64,000 nt of DNA, taken from assembly GCA_911810475.1 (NCBI GenBank), contig OU461276.1, positions 3,969,501 to 4,033,500 on the forward strand, read 5' to 3'. This DNA comes from Candidatus Celerinatantimonas neptuna (GTDB lineage Bacteria; Pseudomonadota; Gammaproteobacteria; Enterobacterales; Celerinatantimonadaceae). The notes beneath the pieces were generated by a model that made no database searches, was not told where the DNA came from, and saw nothing but the letters and a program-made list of their open reading frames with translations. Position 1 is the stretch's first letter. The number at the start of each line of letters is the position of its first letter. Of this stretch, positions 25,985 through 35,379 are shown in pieces. The translations under genes and the position numbers were made by a program.

Positions 25985-26622
25985 TGAATACGTCTGCAAC
26001 ACAAAAACATCGCTATCCACGTCCTGACATTAGTTTAATCGAATCGGATATTCCAAAATGGGGCGTCGACATTTATATCGGCGGCTCAACCGGACTCGCA
26101 AATGAACAGTTACTGGCCCGCCATCATATTAAAGCCGTGATCAATTGCGCCGTAAATCTGGATATTAATCTGGTTACAGAACCTGAATCAGATATTCCAG
26201 AACACCTTTCGACATATGGCTCAGGAAAAGTCCGTTATTATAAATTAGGACTTGTCGATGGCCCAGGAAACCCGGATGTCATGATGCTTGCCGGTTATTA
26301 CCTCATGCGCTCGATTCTAGAGCAGAGACTCCCGGAAAAACCATCTTATAAAAATCGTGAAAAAGGCAATATTTTAATAAACTGTCGTGGTGGGCGAAGC
26401 CGCTCTGTGACACTAGTTGCACTATTTTTACATCTTGAATGTCCACAACGCTACCCTTCTCTTAGTGATGCTATCGCTCATGTACGAGAAAAACGACAGC
26501 TCCATCCAAATGAATGGTATGAAACGCCTAAACCCGAACTGATTTCTATTGCCGAAAAAGCAGCTCAAATGGCAATATTACTCAAAGAAGCAGGGTTTGA
26601 TTCACAACATGAGGCTGTATGA
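25981..26622 (+). CDS. Dual-specificity-type phosphatase
   Basis: 213 aa. The CX5R loop is NCRGGRSRS (Cys135, Arg141), and Asp93 in LGLVDGPGN is a likely general acid, as in cysteine-based phosphatases. The second half carries the helical DSP pattern (LHLECPQRYPSLSDAIAHVREKR). Family members act on phosphoproteins, phosphoinositides or sugar phosphates. Overlap with the IMPase gene (ATGATG start within its stop) and with the LacI gene (ATGA) indicates coupled translation and a shared pathway. Confidence 0.85.
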   Translation: MMNTSATQKHRYPRPDISLIESDIPKWGVDIYIGGSTGLANEQLLARHHIKAVINCAVNLDINLVTEPESDIPEHLSTYGSGKVRYYKLGLVDGPGNPDVMMLAGYYLMRSILEQRLPEKPSYKNREKGNILINCRGGRSRSVTLVALFLHLECPQRYPSLSDAIAHVREKRQLHPNEWYETPKPELISIAEKAAQMAILLKEAGFDSQHEAV

Positions 26623-27629
26623 CAACGCATAAGCACATGGCCAGTGCCGCTGAAGTAGCAAAACTTGCCGGAGTATCCCGTTCTGCCGTATCCAGAACAT
26701 TTACTCCGGGCAGTAGTGTTTCACAAAGAACACGAAAAAAAGTAATGATGGCAGCAGAGGCTCTCGATTACCACGTGAACCATCTGGCCAGAGGTTTATC
26801 GAAGGCCGAAAGCCGGCCTGTCTGTATCCTGGGAGCAAACCTCAATTCTCCTTTCCAGGCTCGTCTACTTGATATTCTGACACAACAACTCCAACAAAAT
26901 GGCCGTGCAGTCATGGTGATCAATACAGCTGGTGGCGATGAAAGCTCTGATGCAGCACTCAAGCAAACGTTGAACTACCGAGCTGCAGCCACTATTGTCC
27001 TGACCGGAACACCTCACAGTTCATTAATTGAAACATGTATACAAAGTGGTCAACAGGTCATTCTTGTCAACCGGGCTGGACAGTTTACCGGGGCCGAGCA
27101 TATCACCCTTGATTATTCATCTGCCATGTGCAGCGCTCATCATACGCTTCAGCAAGCCGGGTGTCGCAGGTTAGCTGTCATCTCTTCCACCATCAGATCT
27201 CCAAGCCTGCTTACCCGTGAAAAACTATTTATGCAGGCGGCAGAACAAGCAGAACAGCCATGTGAGTTGCTCAGAGCCGGTCCAACCCGCTATGAAACAG
27301 GTTGTCAGGCAGCACGTCAGCTCATGGCTCAACACATGCGACCAGATGGTATCTTTTGTGTTACTGATTTGATTGCATGTGGCTTTATTGACACCGTACG
27401 CCATGAATTTGGACTTAATATCCCAGAGGATCTCTGCGTTATCGGGTTCGATAATATTGAACAGGCAGGTTGGCTGGGATATCAACTCACAACTTACGAG
27501 CAACCTTTGCAAGATATGGTTGATGCCATTTTAGAAAGGTTACAACCTTCACAAGAAGAAAACCGTGATCTAAAAATATCGGTATTTCACGCCAAACCAA
27601 TCTGGCGAAAAACCGTACGGAAGAGATAA
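26619..27629 (+). CDS. LacI-family transcriptional regulator
   Basis: 336 aa: N-terminal LacI HTH (AAEVAKLAGVSRSAVSRTF, residues 10-28), hinge helix (LARGLSK) and a periplasmic-binding-like effector domain ending near residue 320. It is the last gene of the transporter/phosphatase operon, joined by an ATGA overlap. Such regulators usually bind palindromes near their own promoter; the 36-bp palindrome at 20830 is the obvious candidate. The effector is probably the transported compound or its dephosphorylated product. Confidence 0.9.
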   Translation: MTTHKHMASAAEVAKLAGVSRSAVSRTFTPGSSVSQRTRKKVMMAAEALDYHVNHLARGLSKAESRPVCILGANLNSPFQARLLDILTQQLQQNGRAVMVINTAGGDESSDAALKQTLNYRAAATIVLTGTPHSSLIETCIQSGQQVILVNRAGQFTGAEHITLDYSSAMCSAHHTLQQAGCRRLAVISSTIRSPSLLTREKLFMQAAEQAEQPCELLRAGPTRYETGCQAARQLMAQHMRPDGIFCVTDLIACGFIDTVRHEFGLNIPEDLCVIGFDNIEQAGWLGYQLTTYEQPLQDMVDAILERLQPSQEENRDLKISVFHAKPIWRKTVRKR

Positions 27630-27653
27630 CAACTATAGGGTAAATAGGCTTGA

Positions 27654-27690
27654 GAAACAGCGCCAGAAATGCGCTGTTTAACTTTTCTCA
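27654..27690 (+). terminator. Terminator after the LacI gene
   Basis: AAACAGCGC and GCGCTGTTT pair perfectly around a 7-nt loop, followed by AACTTTTC. Outer bases GAGAA/TTCTC can extend the stem. It ends the 20930-27629 operon. Confidence 0.75.
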
Positions 27691-27856
27691 AAATAATCTG
27701 AGCACAGGATAAAAATCCCAATAGAATTATTGATTCATTTATGTTGTCACTGCGATTTTACAACATAACGCTTTATATGTTCGGGACAAACTGATTTAAA
27801 GCCAAAACCGAGCATCCTTCACTCATATCAAAAAAGCATCTAAATCCTAAGCTAAC

Positions 27857-28303
27857 TTAATTGTCCTGAAGCTGTTTTTCCAAAAGCTGGTTCCACCAGT
27901 GAGTCGTTTCAACATAACAAGCCCGATAATTATCACCCGCCCCGCTACCTCCGGCAATCATAGCCTCCTGCCAACGACAATAACGTTCACGGAACTGATG
28001 AAAACTTCTTTTAGCAGACTCAAAGTGTTTCTCTGCATTAATGTTAGCTGCAGTTGTAATATCAAGCTGATGCGCTTGAGATTTAGTCTGCTTTTCCTCC
28101 TGATTGGCTTTAGCACCTTCATTCGATAGCATTTGTTGCAAACAACCGGCTAATTGTGAACGGGCATCCACTTTCTGCCAACATTGATCCAATGGGCTAC
28201 TTCCCGATGTATCAGAGACAGTTGATGCAGGTTGTGTACTACACCCACTTAACAACAGCAACAAACCTGCTGCGCATCCAACTTGTACAATCCCCGGTTT
28301 CAT
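27857..28303 (-). CDS. Small lipoprotein
   Basis: 148 aa with a lipoprotein signal: MKPGIVQVG, hydrophobic core, lipobox LLSGC with Cys21. The residue after Cys is Ser, compatible with outer-membrane sorting. The mature part has four further cysteines (QCWQKV, GCLQQM, RYCRWQ, RACYVE) and a helix pattern like the LprI/DUF1311 lysozyme-inhibitor group; that assignment is tentative. A TAGGAA site precedes the ATG. It is monocistronic. Confidence 0.7.
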   Translation of the reverse strand: MKPGIVQVGCAAGLLLLLSGCSTQPASTVSDTSGSSPLDQCWQKVDARSQLAGCLQQMLSNEGAKANQEEKQTKSQAHQLDITTAANINAEKHFESAKRSFHQFRERYCRWQEAMIAGGSGAGDNYRACYVETTHWWNQLLEKQLQDN

Positions 28304-28486
28304 ATCTATTCCTACGTTACAATGGGCTCTCTTTCAAAAAGCCGGAAAGCCAAAAAACCACTAAAATCTAAAATACAACCGATTGATTTATCGATTAAAA
28401 TTCAACCACCAAACGTCAACACGCTCTAGCAGAACACAATCTGTAGTTCAGTGCAAATTTTAGAGCTCTATTAAACTAAGATGACA

Positions 28487-29956
28487 TTATAGTAAAGGGC
28501 TCAGTAAATAAAAAAGATTCTCTAATATTCGTTCTTTAAACGGACGCCGACGCCAGCGATTTAGAATAATCTCTGTCGACTGTTTCCGATAACTACAATG
28601 TAAAGATTCCAGCTCCCTTGCAAAGAACAGGTCATCAATCAGCAGTGTCACTTCAAAATTCAACCAAAAACTACGGCGGTCCAAATTCACCGTACCGATT
28701 AGAACCAGTTCTTCATCGATTAAGACACTTTTAGTGTGCAATAATCCACCCCGAAATTGATGAATAATCACTCCGGCACTAATTAATTCTTCGATAAACG
28801 CACGGCTGGCATATTTAACCATGACTGAATCATTTTGTTCGGGCAGGATAATTTCAACTTTCACACCTCTTTGCGCGACTGATTTTAGTGCAGCAGCCAG
28901 ACTCTCCTCGGGCACAAAATAAGGTGTCGTCATGCAGATTGTATGACGCGCACAATAAATAGACTGAAGCAAAATCTGAGGAATCATATCATCAGTGAAT
29001 TTAGGCCCTGATGGAATGAGCTGAGCCCGGCTATGAGACTGATTCTGCGAACTAACCAACCGGTTAAGCGGTTTTAATAGACGTTCGCCAGTCTCCATTT
29101 CCCAGTCCCAGACCAACATCGTCCACATTGAATCAACAGTTGGACCTTTTAGCCGGGTCATTACATCAACCCATTGCCCTACACCAGCATTTTGCTTGAA
29201 AAAACGAGGATCAACCATATTCATCGACCCGGTGTAACCTATCTCCTGGTCGATCACAACCAACTTACGATGCATTCGCAAATCCTGCCGTTGGAACAGC
29301 ATTCTGAATGTTCCAACAGGCAATACTTCGACAATCCTCACACCAGATTCTTTTAAACGCACGGCCCAGTCGCTTTTCAAAAACTCACGACTTCCAACCG
29401 AATCAAGTAGCATCCGGCATTCAACACCCCGGGATCTGGCTTCAATTAGTTCTTCATTAATTTGTTCAACCAACCCACCATTATGCCAAATATAAAATTC
29501 AAACAAGCACTCATAATGAGCCTTTCGGATATCTTCTCTTAATTGCTGAAGTATTCGCGGTGGGGATGTGAGTAACTGCAGTTCATTCCCCCGCTGGAAT
29601 GGCATACCTGTACGAAAACGCACTAAATTTGCAATGGGGGCAGCCAACGGAGAGACTTCCATCTCCGTTTGATATGTACTGGATTTTAGACGTAATTTAT
29701 AAGGTCTGAACAACAGACTGCTTTGTTCAGCCCGTCGATTCCCTAATTTTAATTCCCCAAATAATCCATATAAAATCAGCCCCGCAAGCGGGATCCCCAT
29801 AATCAAAGCCAGCCAAGCCAGAGAAAAGCCAATTTCTCTTCGACGCATAACCACACGAAGAGCAACAAGAAATAATAAAAAGGCATAACCTATCGCTACA
29901 ATTCTGGACAATGTAGAAGATAATGTTAAGTGATCCCAGAGACTAACTTCGCCCAT
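28487..29956 (-). CDS. cls: Cardiolipin synthase
   Basis: 489 aa. Two N-terminal membrane helices (residues 10-65) are followed by two phospholipase D domains, each with an HKD motif: HRKLVVIDQEIGYTGS and HTKSVLIDEELVLIGT. The enzyme joins two phosphatidylglycerols to give cardiolipin and glycerol at the inner membrane. Length and architecture match ClsA. It is monocistronic between a lipoprotein gene and an aldo/keto reductase gene on the same strand. Confidence 0.92.
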   Translation of the reverse strand: MGEVSLWDHLTLSSTLSRIVAIGYAFLLFLVALRVVMRRREIGFSLAWLALIMGIPLAGLILYGLFGELKLGNRRAEQSSLLFRPYKLRLKSSTYQTEMEVSPLAAPIANLVRFRTGMPFQRGNELQLLTSPPRILQQLREDIRKAHYECLFEFYIWHNGGLVEQINEELIEARSRGVECRMLLDSVGSREFLKSDWAVRLKESGVRIVEVLPVGTFRMLFQRQDLRMHRKLVVIDQEIGYTGSMNMVDPRFFKQNAGVGQWVDVMTRLKGPTVDSMWTMLVWDWEMETGERLLKPLNRLVSSQNQSHSRAQLIPSGPKFTDDMIPQILLQSIYCARHTICMTTPYFVPEESLAAALKSVAQRGVKVEIILPEQNDSVMVKYASRAFIEELISAGVIIHQFRGGLLHTKSVLIDEELVLIGTVNLDRRSFWLNFEVTLLIDDLFFARELESLHCSYRKQSTEIILNRWRRRPFKERILENLFYLLSPLL

Positions 29957-30077
29957 ATACTCTTTGTTGCCTCAATGACATGCCCGGTTTAAAGAAATCT
30001 AAAAAAACGATTCCATCTGTTAATATTTTTTGGGTCATCATACGCAACTACAGAAAAAATCGGAATATTTTCAATCA

Positions 30078-30935
30078 TTAAATAATATCTAATGGTACCT
30101 TATATTCAGGTGCAGGGAATACCTGATCTAATAAAGACAATTCATCTTGCCCCAACTCAATTCGAACCGCTTTAGCATTTCTGTCAACATGAGCCACACT
30201 CGATGCTTTAGGTATTGCCAAAACCTGCCCACTACGGATACACCAAGCAAGCATTATCTGGAAAGGGTCGGCATCATGTCTGTCTGCAATCTGACGCAGT
30301 ACATCACTGGCTAATAACTGATTTTGCAATCGACCGGCTTGAGCTAATGGAGAATATGACATCATTAAAATCTGATGTTGATTCAGATAAGGCTGCAATA
30401 CCAGTTCACTACCCCGTGAGGCCAAATGATAAAGGATCTGATTCACCTGACAATTCTTCGCACTCTGGCAGGAAAGTAAATCATTCATATCATCTACATC
30501 CAGATTTGAAACACCCCAACGACGAATCATCCCCCCTTGACGTAATTGCTCTAACCCTTCGATTGTTTTTTGCAAAGGCGTACAACCACGCCAGTGTAAT
30601 AAATAAAGATCCAAATAATCGGTGTTCAGACGTTGCAGTGATTGTTCAACACTCTGTAGCAATCGATCACCACTGGCATGATGCGGCAATACTTTAGAAA
30701 TTAAAAAAACCTGTTCCCGGCAATCATGAATCGCTTCTGCAACAAGACTTTCGGCGTTTCCATCACCATACATCTCCGCTGAATCAATCACACTCATCCC
30801 AAGTTCAACCCCCCGGCGAAGTGTTTCAATTTCAGAAACCCGTTTTGTCGGATCATCTCCAATTCCCCAGGTTCCCTGACCAAGGGCAGGAAGTTGTGTA
30901 CCATCTTGCAAACAAACCGTTCGTGATATAGTCAC
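30078..30935 (-). CDS. Aldo/keto reductase
   Basis: 285 aa NADPH-dependent oxidoreductase. TIM-barrel family features: GTWGIGDD, the catalytic Asp/Tyr/Lys/His set in VIDSAEMYGDGNAE, LISKVLPHHAS and LDLYLLHWRG, and the cofactor segment AIPKASSVAHV. It starts with GTG at 30935 behind GGAGG. Its physiological substrate cannot be told from sequence. It resembles the YeaE/DkgA side of the superfamily. Confidence 0.88.
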   Translation of the reverse strand: MTISRTVCLQDGTQLPALGQGTWGIGDDPTKRVSEIETLRRGVELGMSVIDSAEMYGDGNAESLVAEAIHDCREQVFLISKVLPHHASGDRLLQSVEQSLQRLNTDYLDLYLLHWRGCTPLQKTIEGLEQLRQGGMIRRWGVSNLDVDDMNDLLSCQSAKNCQVNQILYHLASRGSELVLQPYLNQHQILMMSYSPLAQAGRLQNQLLASDVLRQIADRHDADPFQIMLAWCIRSGQVLAIPKASSVAHVDRNAKAVRIELGQDELSLLDQVFPAPEYKVPLDII

Positions 30936-31233
30936 ACCAAACCTCCTTTCTAAAAACGATGATCTTTGATTAGATTATTGAGTTGATTACTTATAAATAT
31001 TTATTCTAAGCAATGTTCAGCCATCCGGATCAATAACACCAATACTTCCTATTAATAAATATGACACACTTATCATCATGGTAACCCCCTCCTAGTAAAT
31101 TAACAATTTTTAACCAATATGAAAGAGGATTTGCTCATTTAGCCCTTAAAAAACTAATGCCTGAATCGAACAAGGTTGAATTCGCAGCCAAACACGCTAA
31201 ATTAACGCCTTATATCTGTTGTTTTGAAGACTT
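30936..31233. other. Divergent promoter region
   Basis: 298 AT-rich bases between the aldo/keto reductase and ychJ. No gene, repeat or clear hairpin is seen. It should contain promoters in both directions. Confidence 0.3.
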
Positions 31234-31704
31234 ATGCTCGATTGTTACTGCCATAGTGGAAAACCGTATAATCAATGCTGCCAGCGTTACCATCAGGGAG
31301 TAAATGCCCCCACACCTCTGGCTCTAATGCGATCACGCTACAGCGCATTTGTTTTGGGATTAGGTGAATACCTTTGGAAAACCCATCATCCGAATTACCG
31401 TCATGGATTGTCAATTGAACAATTAAGTCAACGTGATACTGACTGGAAAAAACTGGAAATTATTTGGCATGGAATCTCACCCGATAAGTCATTAGGTATT
31501 GTCGAATTTAAAGCCTGGTATCAACAGGGTCAGCAATTACAACGATTACACGAACGATCACAATTTGTCCAATTTAATCAACAATGGGTCTATACAACAG
31601 GTGAATTATCACCAAAAGCTATTAGCCGTAATACACTATGCCCATGCGGTAGTGGGAAAAAATTTAAGCAGTGCTGCCTGAAAAATAGTGTTTTAAACCC
31701 ATAA
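31234..31704 (+). CDS. ychJ: YchJ-like SEC-C motif protein
   Basis: 156 aa with zinc-binding SEC-C type cysteine motifs at both ends: an N-terminal CYCHSGKPYNQCC and a C-terminal CPCGSGKKFKQCC. The middle (LMRSRYSAFVLGLGEYLWKTHHP) is the YchJ NTF2-like domain. Biochemical role unknown; SEC-C in SecA binds zinc and SecB or ribosomes. It is 10 bases upstream of purU, an order also found in E. coli relatives. Confidence 0.88.
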   Translation: MLDCYCHSGKPYNQCCQRYHQGVNAPTPLALMRSRYSAFVLGLGEYLWKTHHPNYRHGLSIEQLSQRDTDWKKLEIIWHGISPDKSLGIVEFKAWYQQGQQLQRLHERSQFVQFNQQWVYTTGELSPKAISRNTLCPCGSGKKFKQCCLKNSVLNP

Positions 31705-31714
31705 AGAGAAATTC

Positions 31715-32551
31715 ATGCAACAAAAAATTTTATTAACTGATTGCCCCGATGAAAAAGGATTAATCGCCCGAATCACCACGCTATGTTCGGAACATCAACT
31801 GAATATCCTAAAGAATAACGAATTCGTTGATCATCACCACAATCGTTTTTTTATGCGCACCGAATTCTCCGGGCAATTTGATGAAGCCAGGTTTACAGCC
31901 CAACTCCAATCATTAATGCCTAAAGACGGTACATATCGTTTAGAAGATCAAGGGCGCAAACGCATTGTCATTCTAGTGACGAAAGAAGCACACTGTTTAG
32001 GGGATATCCTCATGAAATCAGTGTACGGCGACCTCAATGTCGATATCGCAGCCGTCATCGGTAACTATGATACACTTCAAAGTCTCACCGAAAAATTTGA
32101 TATTCCTTTTCACTGCATTAGTCACGAAGGGCTCAGTCGCAGTGAACATGAACAGAAAATGGCAGATAAAATCGCTGAGTATCAGCCACATTATATTGTA
32201 CTGGCTAAATACATGCGTATTTTAACGCCGGAGCTGGTCAGTGCCTATCCACAACGCATTATCAACATCCACCACTCGTTCTTACCCGCATTTATTGGCG
32301 CCAGACCTTATCAGCAAGCCTTTGATCGTGGTGTTAAAATGATCGGAGCAACAGCGCATTTTGTCACCAATAATCTGGATGAAGGTCCGATTATCGAACA
32401 AGATGTCATTCATACAGATCACTCTTATGATGCAGAGCGAATGGCCAGTGCTGGTCGGGACGTTGAAAAATTTGTACTCAGCCGGGCTCTTCGTTTCGTC
32501 TTAAATGAAAAAGTATTTGTAACAGGTAACCGCACAGTTGTGTTCAGATAA
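31715..32551 (+). CDS. purU: Formyltetrahydrofolate deformylase
   Basis: 278 aa: an N-terminal ACT domain (residues 5-85, TDCPDEKGLIARITTLC) and a C-terminal formyltransferase-like domain with the catalytic signature NIHHSFLPAFIGARPY and VTNNLDEGPIIEQ. It hydrolyses 10-formyl-THF to formate and THF, supplying formate for PurT and balancing one-carbon pools. The ATG at 31715 has AAAGAG upstream. Confidence 0.95.
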   Translation: MQQKILLTDCPDEKGLIARITTLCSEHQLNILKNNEFVDHHHNRFFMRTEFSGQFDEARFTAQLQSLMPKDGTYRLEDQGRKRIVILVTKEAHCLGDILMKSVYGDLNVDIAAVIGNYDTLQSLTEKFDIPFHCISHEGLSRSEHEQKMADKIAEYQPHYIVLAKYMRILTPELVSAYPQRIINIHHSFLPAFIGARPYQQAFDRGVKMIGATAHFVTNNLDEGPIIEQDVIHTDHSYDAERMASAGRDVEKFVLSRALRFVLNEKVFVTGNRTVVFR

Positions 32552-32564
32552 CTTTAGCACTGCA

Positions 32565-32607
32565 CTCGGAGTAATAAGTCTCTCTAATGGCAATTACTTC
32601 GAGTTTA
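32565..32607 (+). terminator. Probable terminator after purU
   Basis: CTCGGAGTAAT and ATTACTTCGAG form an 11-bp stem with one G-T pair around a 17-nt loop, followed by TTTAATT. It sits 13 bases after the purU stop. Confidence 0.55.
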
Positions 32608-32623
32608 ATTCGAACCGGGATAT

Positions 32624-33157
32624 TCAGCTATGAGGATGCAATTTAATCGGTTTTTGATAATCGAAATCGTTTAAGACATTGACCATTGCAGCAGATTTTA
32701 TTTCTTCATCAATTATTTTCTCTGCAAAATCATCAGGCCGCTGCTGACGTTCATATTTAAGCCTATCCAGTAATGATAAGTTATTTAATATTTCATCAGT
32801 CAGGACCTCTTTTGTGGCACACAAAGGTGGACGATTCAATTGCTGCTCTAAATGTATCGTTGCCATATAGCCTTGTCTGGCCAAATGATTCCAACGGGGT
32901 AATGGTTCTAAATCCTGAGCAGATGAATATACCTCAACTTCTTTCGGTAACTGAAAATAAGCTCGCCAGTTAATAGGGCATTTTTCAGGTTCAGATTGAT
33001 TAAACTCAAATTGAGGCTGATCGGTGATATCAGAGCTAAGCAGGCTGAGTAATAAAGAGAATTTAGCATGTTGCCCTTGTTCGACACACTGATTTAGTGC
33101 TTGACCTAACTGTAATTCATCACAGCATACAGATTGTCGGATTGACTCTGGTAACAT
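32624..33157 (-). CDS. Conserved hypothetical protein
   Basis: 177 aa, soluble, no signal peptide or recognised motif. The N-terminal third is helical (DELQLGQALNQCVEQGQHAKFSL), the middle contains proline-rich segments, and the C-terminus has a charged helix (LLDRLKYERQQRPDDFAEKI). It may belong to a small gammaproteobacterial family of the VC2046/SO_2500 kind; I cannot confirm this. It is monocistronic and converges on purU. Confidence 0.6.
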   Translation of the reverse strand: MLPESIRQSVCCDELQLGQALNQCVEQGQHAKFSLLLSLLSSDITDQPQFEFNQSEPEKCPINWRAYFQLPKEVEVYSSAQDLEPLPRWNHLARQGYMATIHLEQQLNRPPLCATKEVLTDEILNNLSLLDRLKYERQQRPDDFAEKIIDEEIKSAAMVNVLNDFDYQKPIKLHPHS

Positions 33158-33234
33158 CTATTTTTCTCAATATTTGCGTTACCTTTTTAGCGGCAGGCCC
33201 TCACAAAACTTCAGCAAAATTTCTAAACAGACAC

Positions 33235-33312
33235 CTTAACTTGGGATAAGAAGTCACAATGAATAGCAATTAACTCATGATATGTCAGTCTTGTTTTCTG
33301 ATGTGAGATTAT
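33235..33312 (+). repeat. Dispersed intergenic repeat, copy 2
   Basis: Core GGATAAGAAGTCACAATGAA is identical to copy 1 over 20 bases, and the 3' block TGTTTTCTGATGTGAGATTA differs at one base. The spacer between the blocks is about 14 bases longer than in copy 1. It lies 70 bases upstream of tRNA-Tyr. Confidence 0.75.
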
Positions 33313-33381
33313 TTAGCTTCCTGAAAATAAAACTTGGGTATTTACAATGTCCTGATCAATCAGTATTATGCGCCGACGCGT

Positions 33382-33465
33382 GGAGGGGTTCCCGAGCGGC
33401 CAAAGGGAGCAGACTGTAAATCTGCCGCGAAAGCTTCGATGGTTCGAATCCGTCCCCCTCCACCA
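33382..33465 (+). tRNA. tRNA-Tyr (GTA)
   Basis: 84 bases including encoded CCA. Acceptor stem GGAGGGG/CCCCTCC, anticodon GTA in CTGTAAA, long variable arm (CGCGAAAGCTTCG region) and T-loop TTCGAAT are present. The long extra arm and GTA anticodon identify tyrosine. Confidence 0.95.
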
Positions 33466-33487
33466 TTTCCACTTTCACGCCATCATT

Positions 33488-34408
33488 CTATTTTTGTCCG
33501 AAAACTAACGCCTGATCCCAATATGGATTATCAGCAAAACGTTCCAGTAAAAAATCAATCAACACTCTGGTCCGGTAGAGTTGAAAACGTGTATCAGGAT
33601 ACACCAGCCATGCCCCTAATTGCTCAAGCTGATAGTCAGGCAAAACCATCTCTAATTGGCCACAACTAATGGCTTTCCAACAAATAAATGTCGGTAATAA
33701 AGCAAGTCCTTTTCCAGCTATAGCCAAATCATTTAAAATTTCACCATTATCCGCAGATAAATAGGGCTGATAATGAATGACTTCGGTTCGCTCATTTTGC
33801 CTGAAAACCCAAGTCTGGTTTGAACGATGACTATAATGCAAAATTCTATGCTCACGTAAATCATCTGGATTAAAGGGCTTCCCTCTTTTTGATAAATAAT
33901 CAGGGGAGCCAACAAGGGCAAAATGAATTGTCGTCAGTCGCCTTGCCTTGAGAGTTGAATCTTCTAAATCAGCAATTCTTAATGCGAGATCAATTCCCTG
34001 CTCAACTAATTGATGCTGACTGTCTGCAAGGCTCATACGCAACCGAATATCTGGATACAGAGTTAAAAAATCATCAATCGCATTGGTGAGGTGTAATGTT
34101 GCAAATGTCGCAGGTGCAGCCATATGCAGTGGCCCGCAGACCAGTGAATTCGTCTGCTGTGCGTGTTGATCCAAGCTATCTATTTCATCAATAATCCCAA
34201 CGCATCGGTGGTAATAACGCTGTCCTGCATCAGTCAGTGTCAATTTTCGAGTCGTTCGCTGAATCAAAGTCGTTAAAAGACGCTCTTCAAGCTGAGTCAG
34301 CCGTCGGCTGACCATTGACTTAGCCATATTAAGCTGCAAAGCAGCACCGCTGATACTGCCAGCTTCAATAATGCGAACAAAAACCCGCATCTCTTCCAAT
34401 TGTCCCAT
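33488..34408 (-). CDS. LysR-family regulator
   Basis: 306 aa: N-terminal winged HTH (EMRVFVRIIEAGSISGAALQ; AKSMVSRRLTQLEE) and LysR substrate domain. It diverges from the pirin gene with 116 bases between, and is of the type often placed next to pirin/quinone-detoxification genes. The inducer is unknown; regulation of the pirin-GHR pair at 34525-36369 is inferred from position. Confidence 0.85.
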   Translation of the reverse strand: MGQLEEMRVFVRIIEAGSISGAALQLNMAKSMVSRRLTQLEERLLTTLIQRTTRKLTLTDAGQRYYHRCVGIIDEIDSLDQHAQQTNSLVCGPLHMAAPATFATLHLTNAIDDFLTLYPDIRLRMSLADSQHQLVEQGIDLALRIADLEDSTLKARRLTTIHFALVGSPDYLSKRGKPFNPDDLREHRILHYSHRSNQTWVFRQNERTEVIHYQPYLSADNGEILNDLAIAGKGLALLPTFICWKAISCGQLEMVLPDYQLEQLGAWLVYPDTRFQLYRTRVLIDFLLERFADNPYWDQALVFGQK

Positions 34409-34524
34409 AGGCTTATTCCAATTGTTCCTTTTTAGAGAACAATATTTTCTAAAATTATTAGTTTATCTCAATATCGACCTCATTTATTTTATAACGAACT
34501 CATCTTCGATAAAAAAGGCCCAAT

Positions 34525-35364
34525 ATGGAAAAATTGCGTGAAATATCCAGATTAATCACAGGAGTACCAACCCAGGACGGAGCCGGAGTAAAATTAACCC
34601 GGATGATCGGAACCCAGGAGCTTAACCATTTAGATCCGTTTTTAATGTTAGACTGTTTCGAATCCGACCAACCAGATGACTATCTTGCCGGCTTCCCAAG
34701 CCACCCTCACCGGGGATTCGAAACAGTAACCTACATCCTCAATGGCCGAATGAAACATCAAGATAATCAAGGCCATGAAGGCATAATTAATGAAGGTGGC
34801 GTTCAGTGGATGACCGCTGGTAGAGGCGTCATTCATTCTGAAATGCCTGAGCAACAAGAAGGTTTATTAAAAGGATTTCAATTGTGGGTCAACTTACCGG
34901 CACAAGATAAGATGTGTTCGCCCCGCTATCAGGAACATGGCGCAAAAGAAATCCCCCATGAAATCGATGAACAAGGCAATCGAATCAGGGTCATTGCAGG
35001 AAAAACACCTGATAAAACGACAGGTCCCATCCAGACATCAACCACTCAGGTACACTATTTTGACATTGACTTAGTCGCAAATGCTCGTCTTCATTTACCG
35101 ATTCCATCCGCTCAGATGGGATTTATCTACACGATAGAAGGTCAAATCAAGCTAAAAGAAAACGGACCATCAACCTCCCCTTATACACTCGCGATACTCA
35201 GTCAAGGTGACGCAATTGAAATCATCGCAGAAACCCCAGCCCGAATTCTCCTCATCACAGGAAATGAAATCAAAGAACCCATTGCCTGGGGCGGACCTTT
35301 TGTCATGAATACAAGAAAAGAAGTATTGCAGGCATTTGAAGATTTTCAGGCAAATCGGTTTTAA
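34525..35364 (+). CDS. Pirin family protein
   Basis: 279 aa bicupin. Metal-binding residues of pirins are visible in HPHRGFETVTYIL (two His) and GRGVIHSEMP (His and Glu). YhhW-type pirins oxidise quercetin and may act as electrophile or redox sensors. It is 15 bases upstream of the glutathionyl-hydroquinone reductase gene, so the pair is probably an operon. Confidence 0.9.
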   Translation: MEKLREISRLITGVPTQDGAGVKLTRMIGTQELNHLDPFLMLDCFESDQPDDYLAGFPSHPHRGFETVTYILNGRMKHQDNQGHEGIINEGGVQWMTAGRGVIHSEMPEQQEGLLKGFQLWVNLPAQDKMCSPRYQEHGAKEIPHEIDEQGNRIRVIAGKTPDKTTGPIQTSTTQVHYFDIDLVANARLHLPIPSAQMGFIYTIEGQIKLKENGPSTSPYTLAILSQGDAIEIIAETPARILLITGNEIKEPIAWGGPFVMNTRKEVLQAFEDFQANRF

Positions 35365-35379
35365 TAATCGGAGGTAAAT

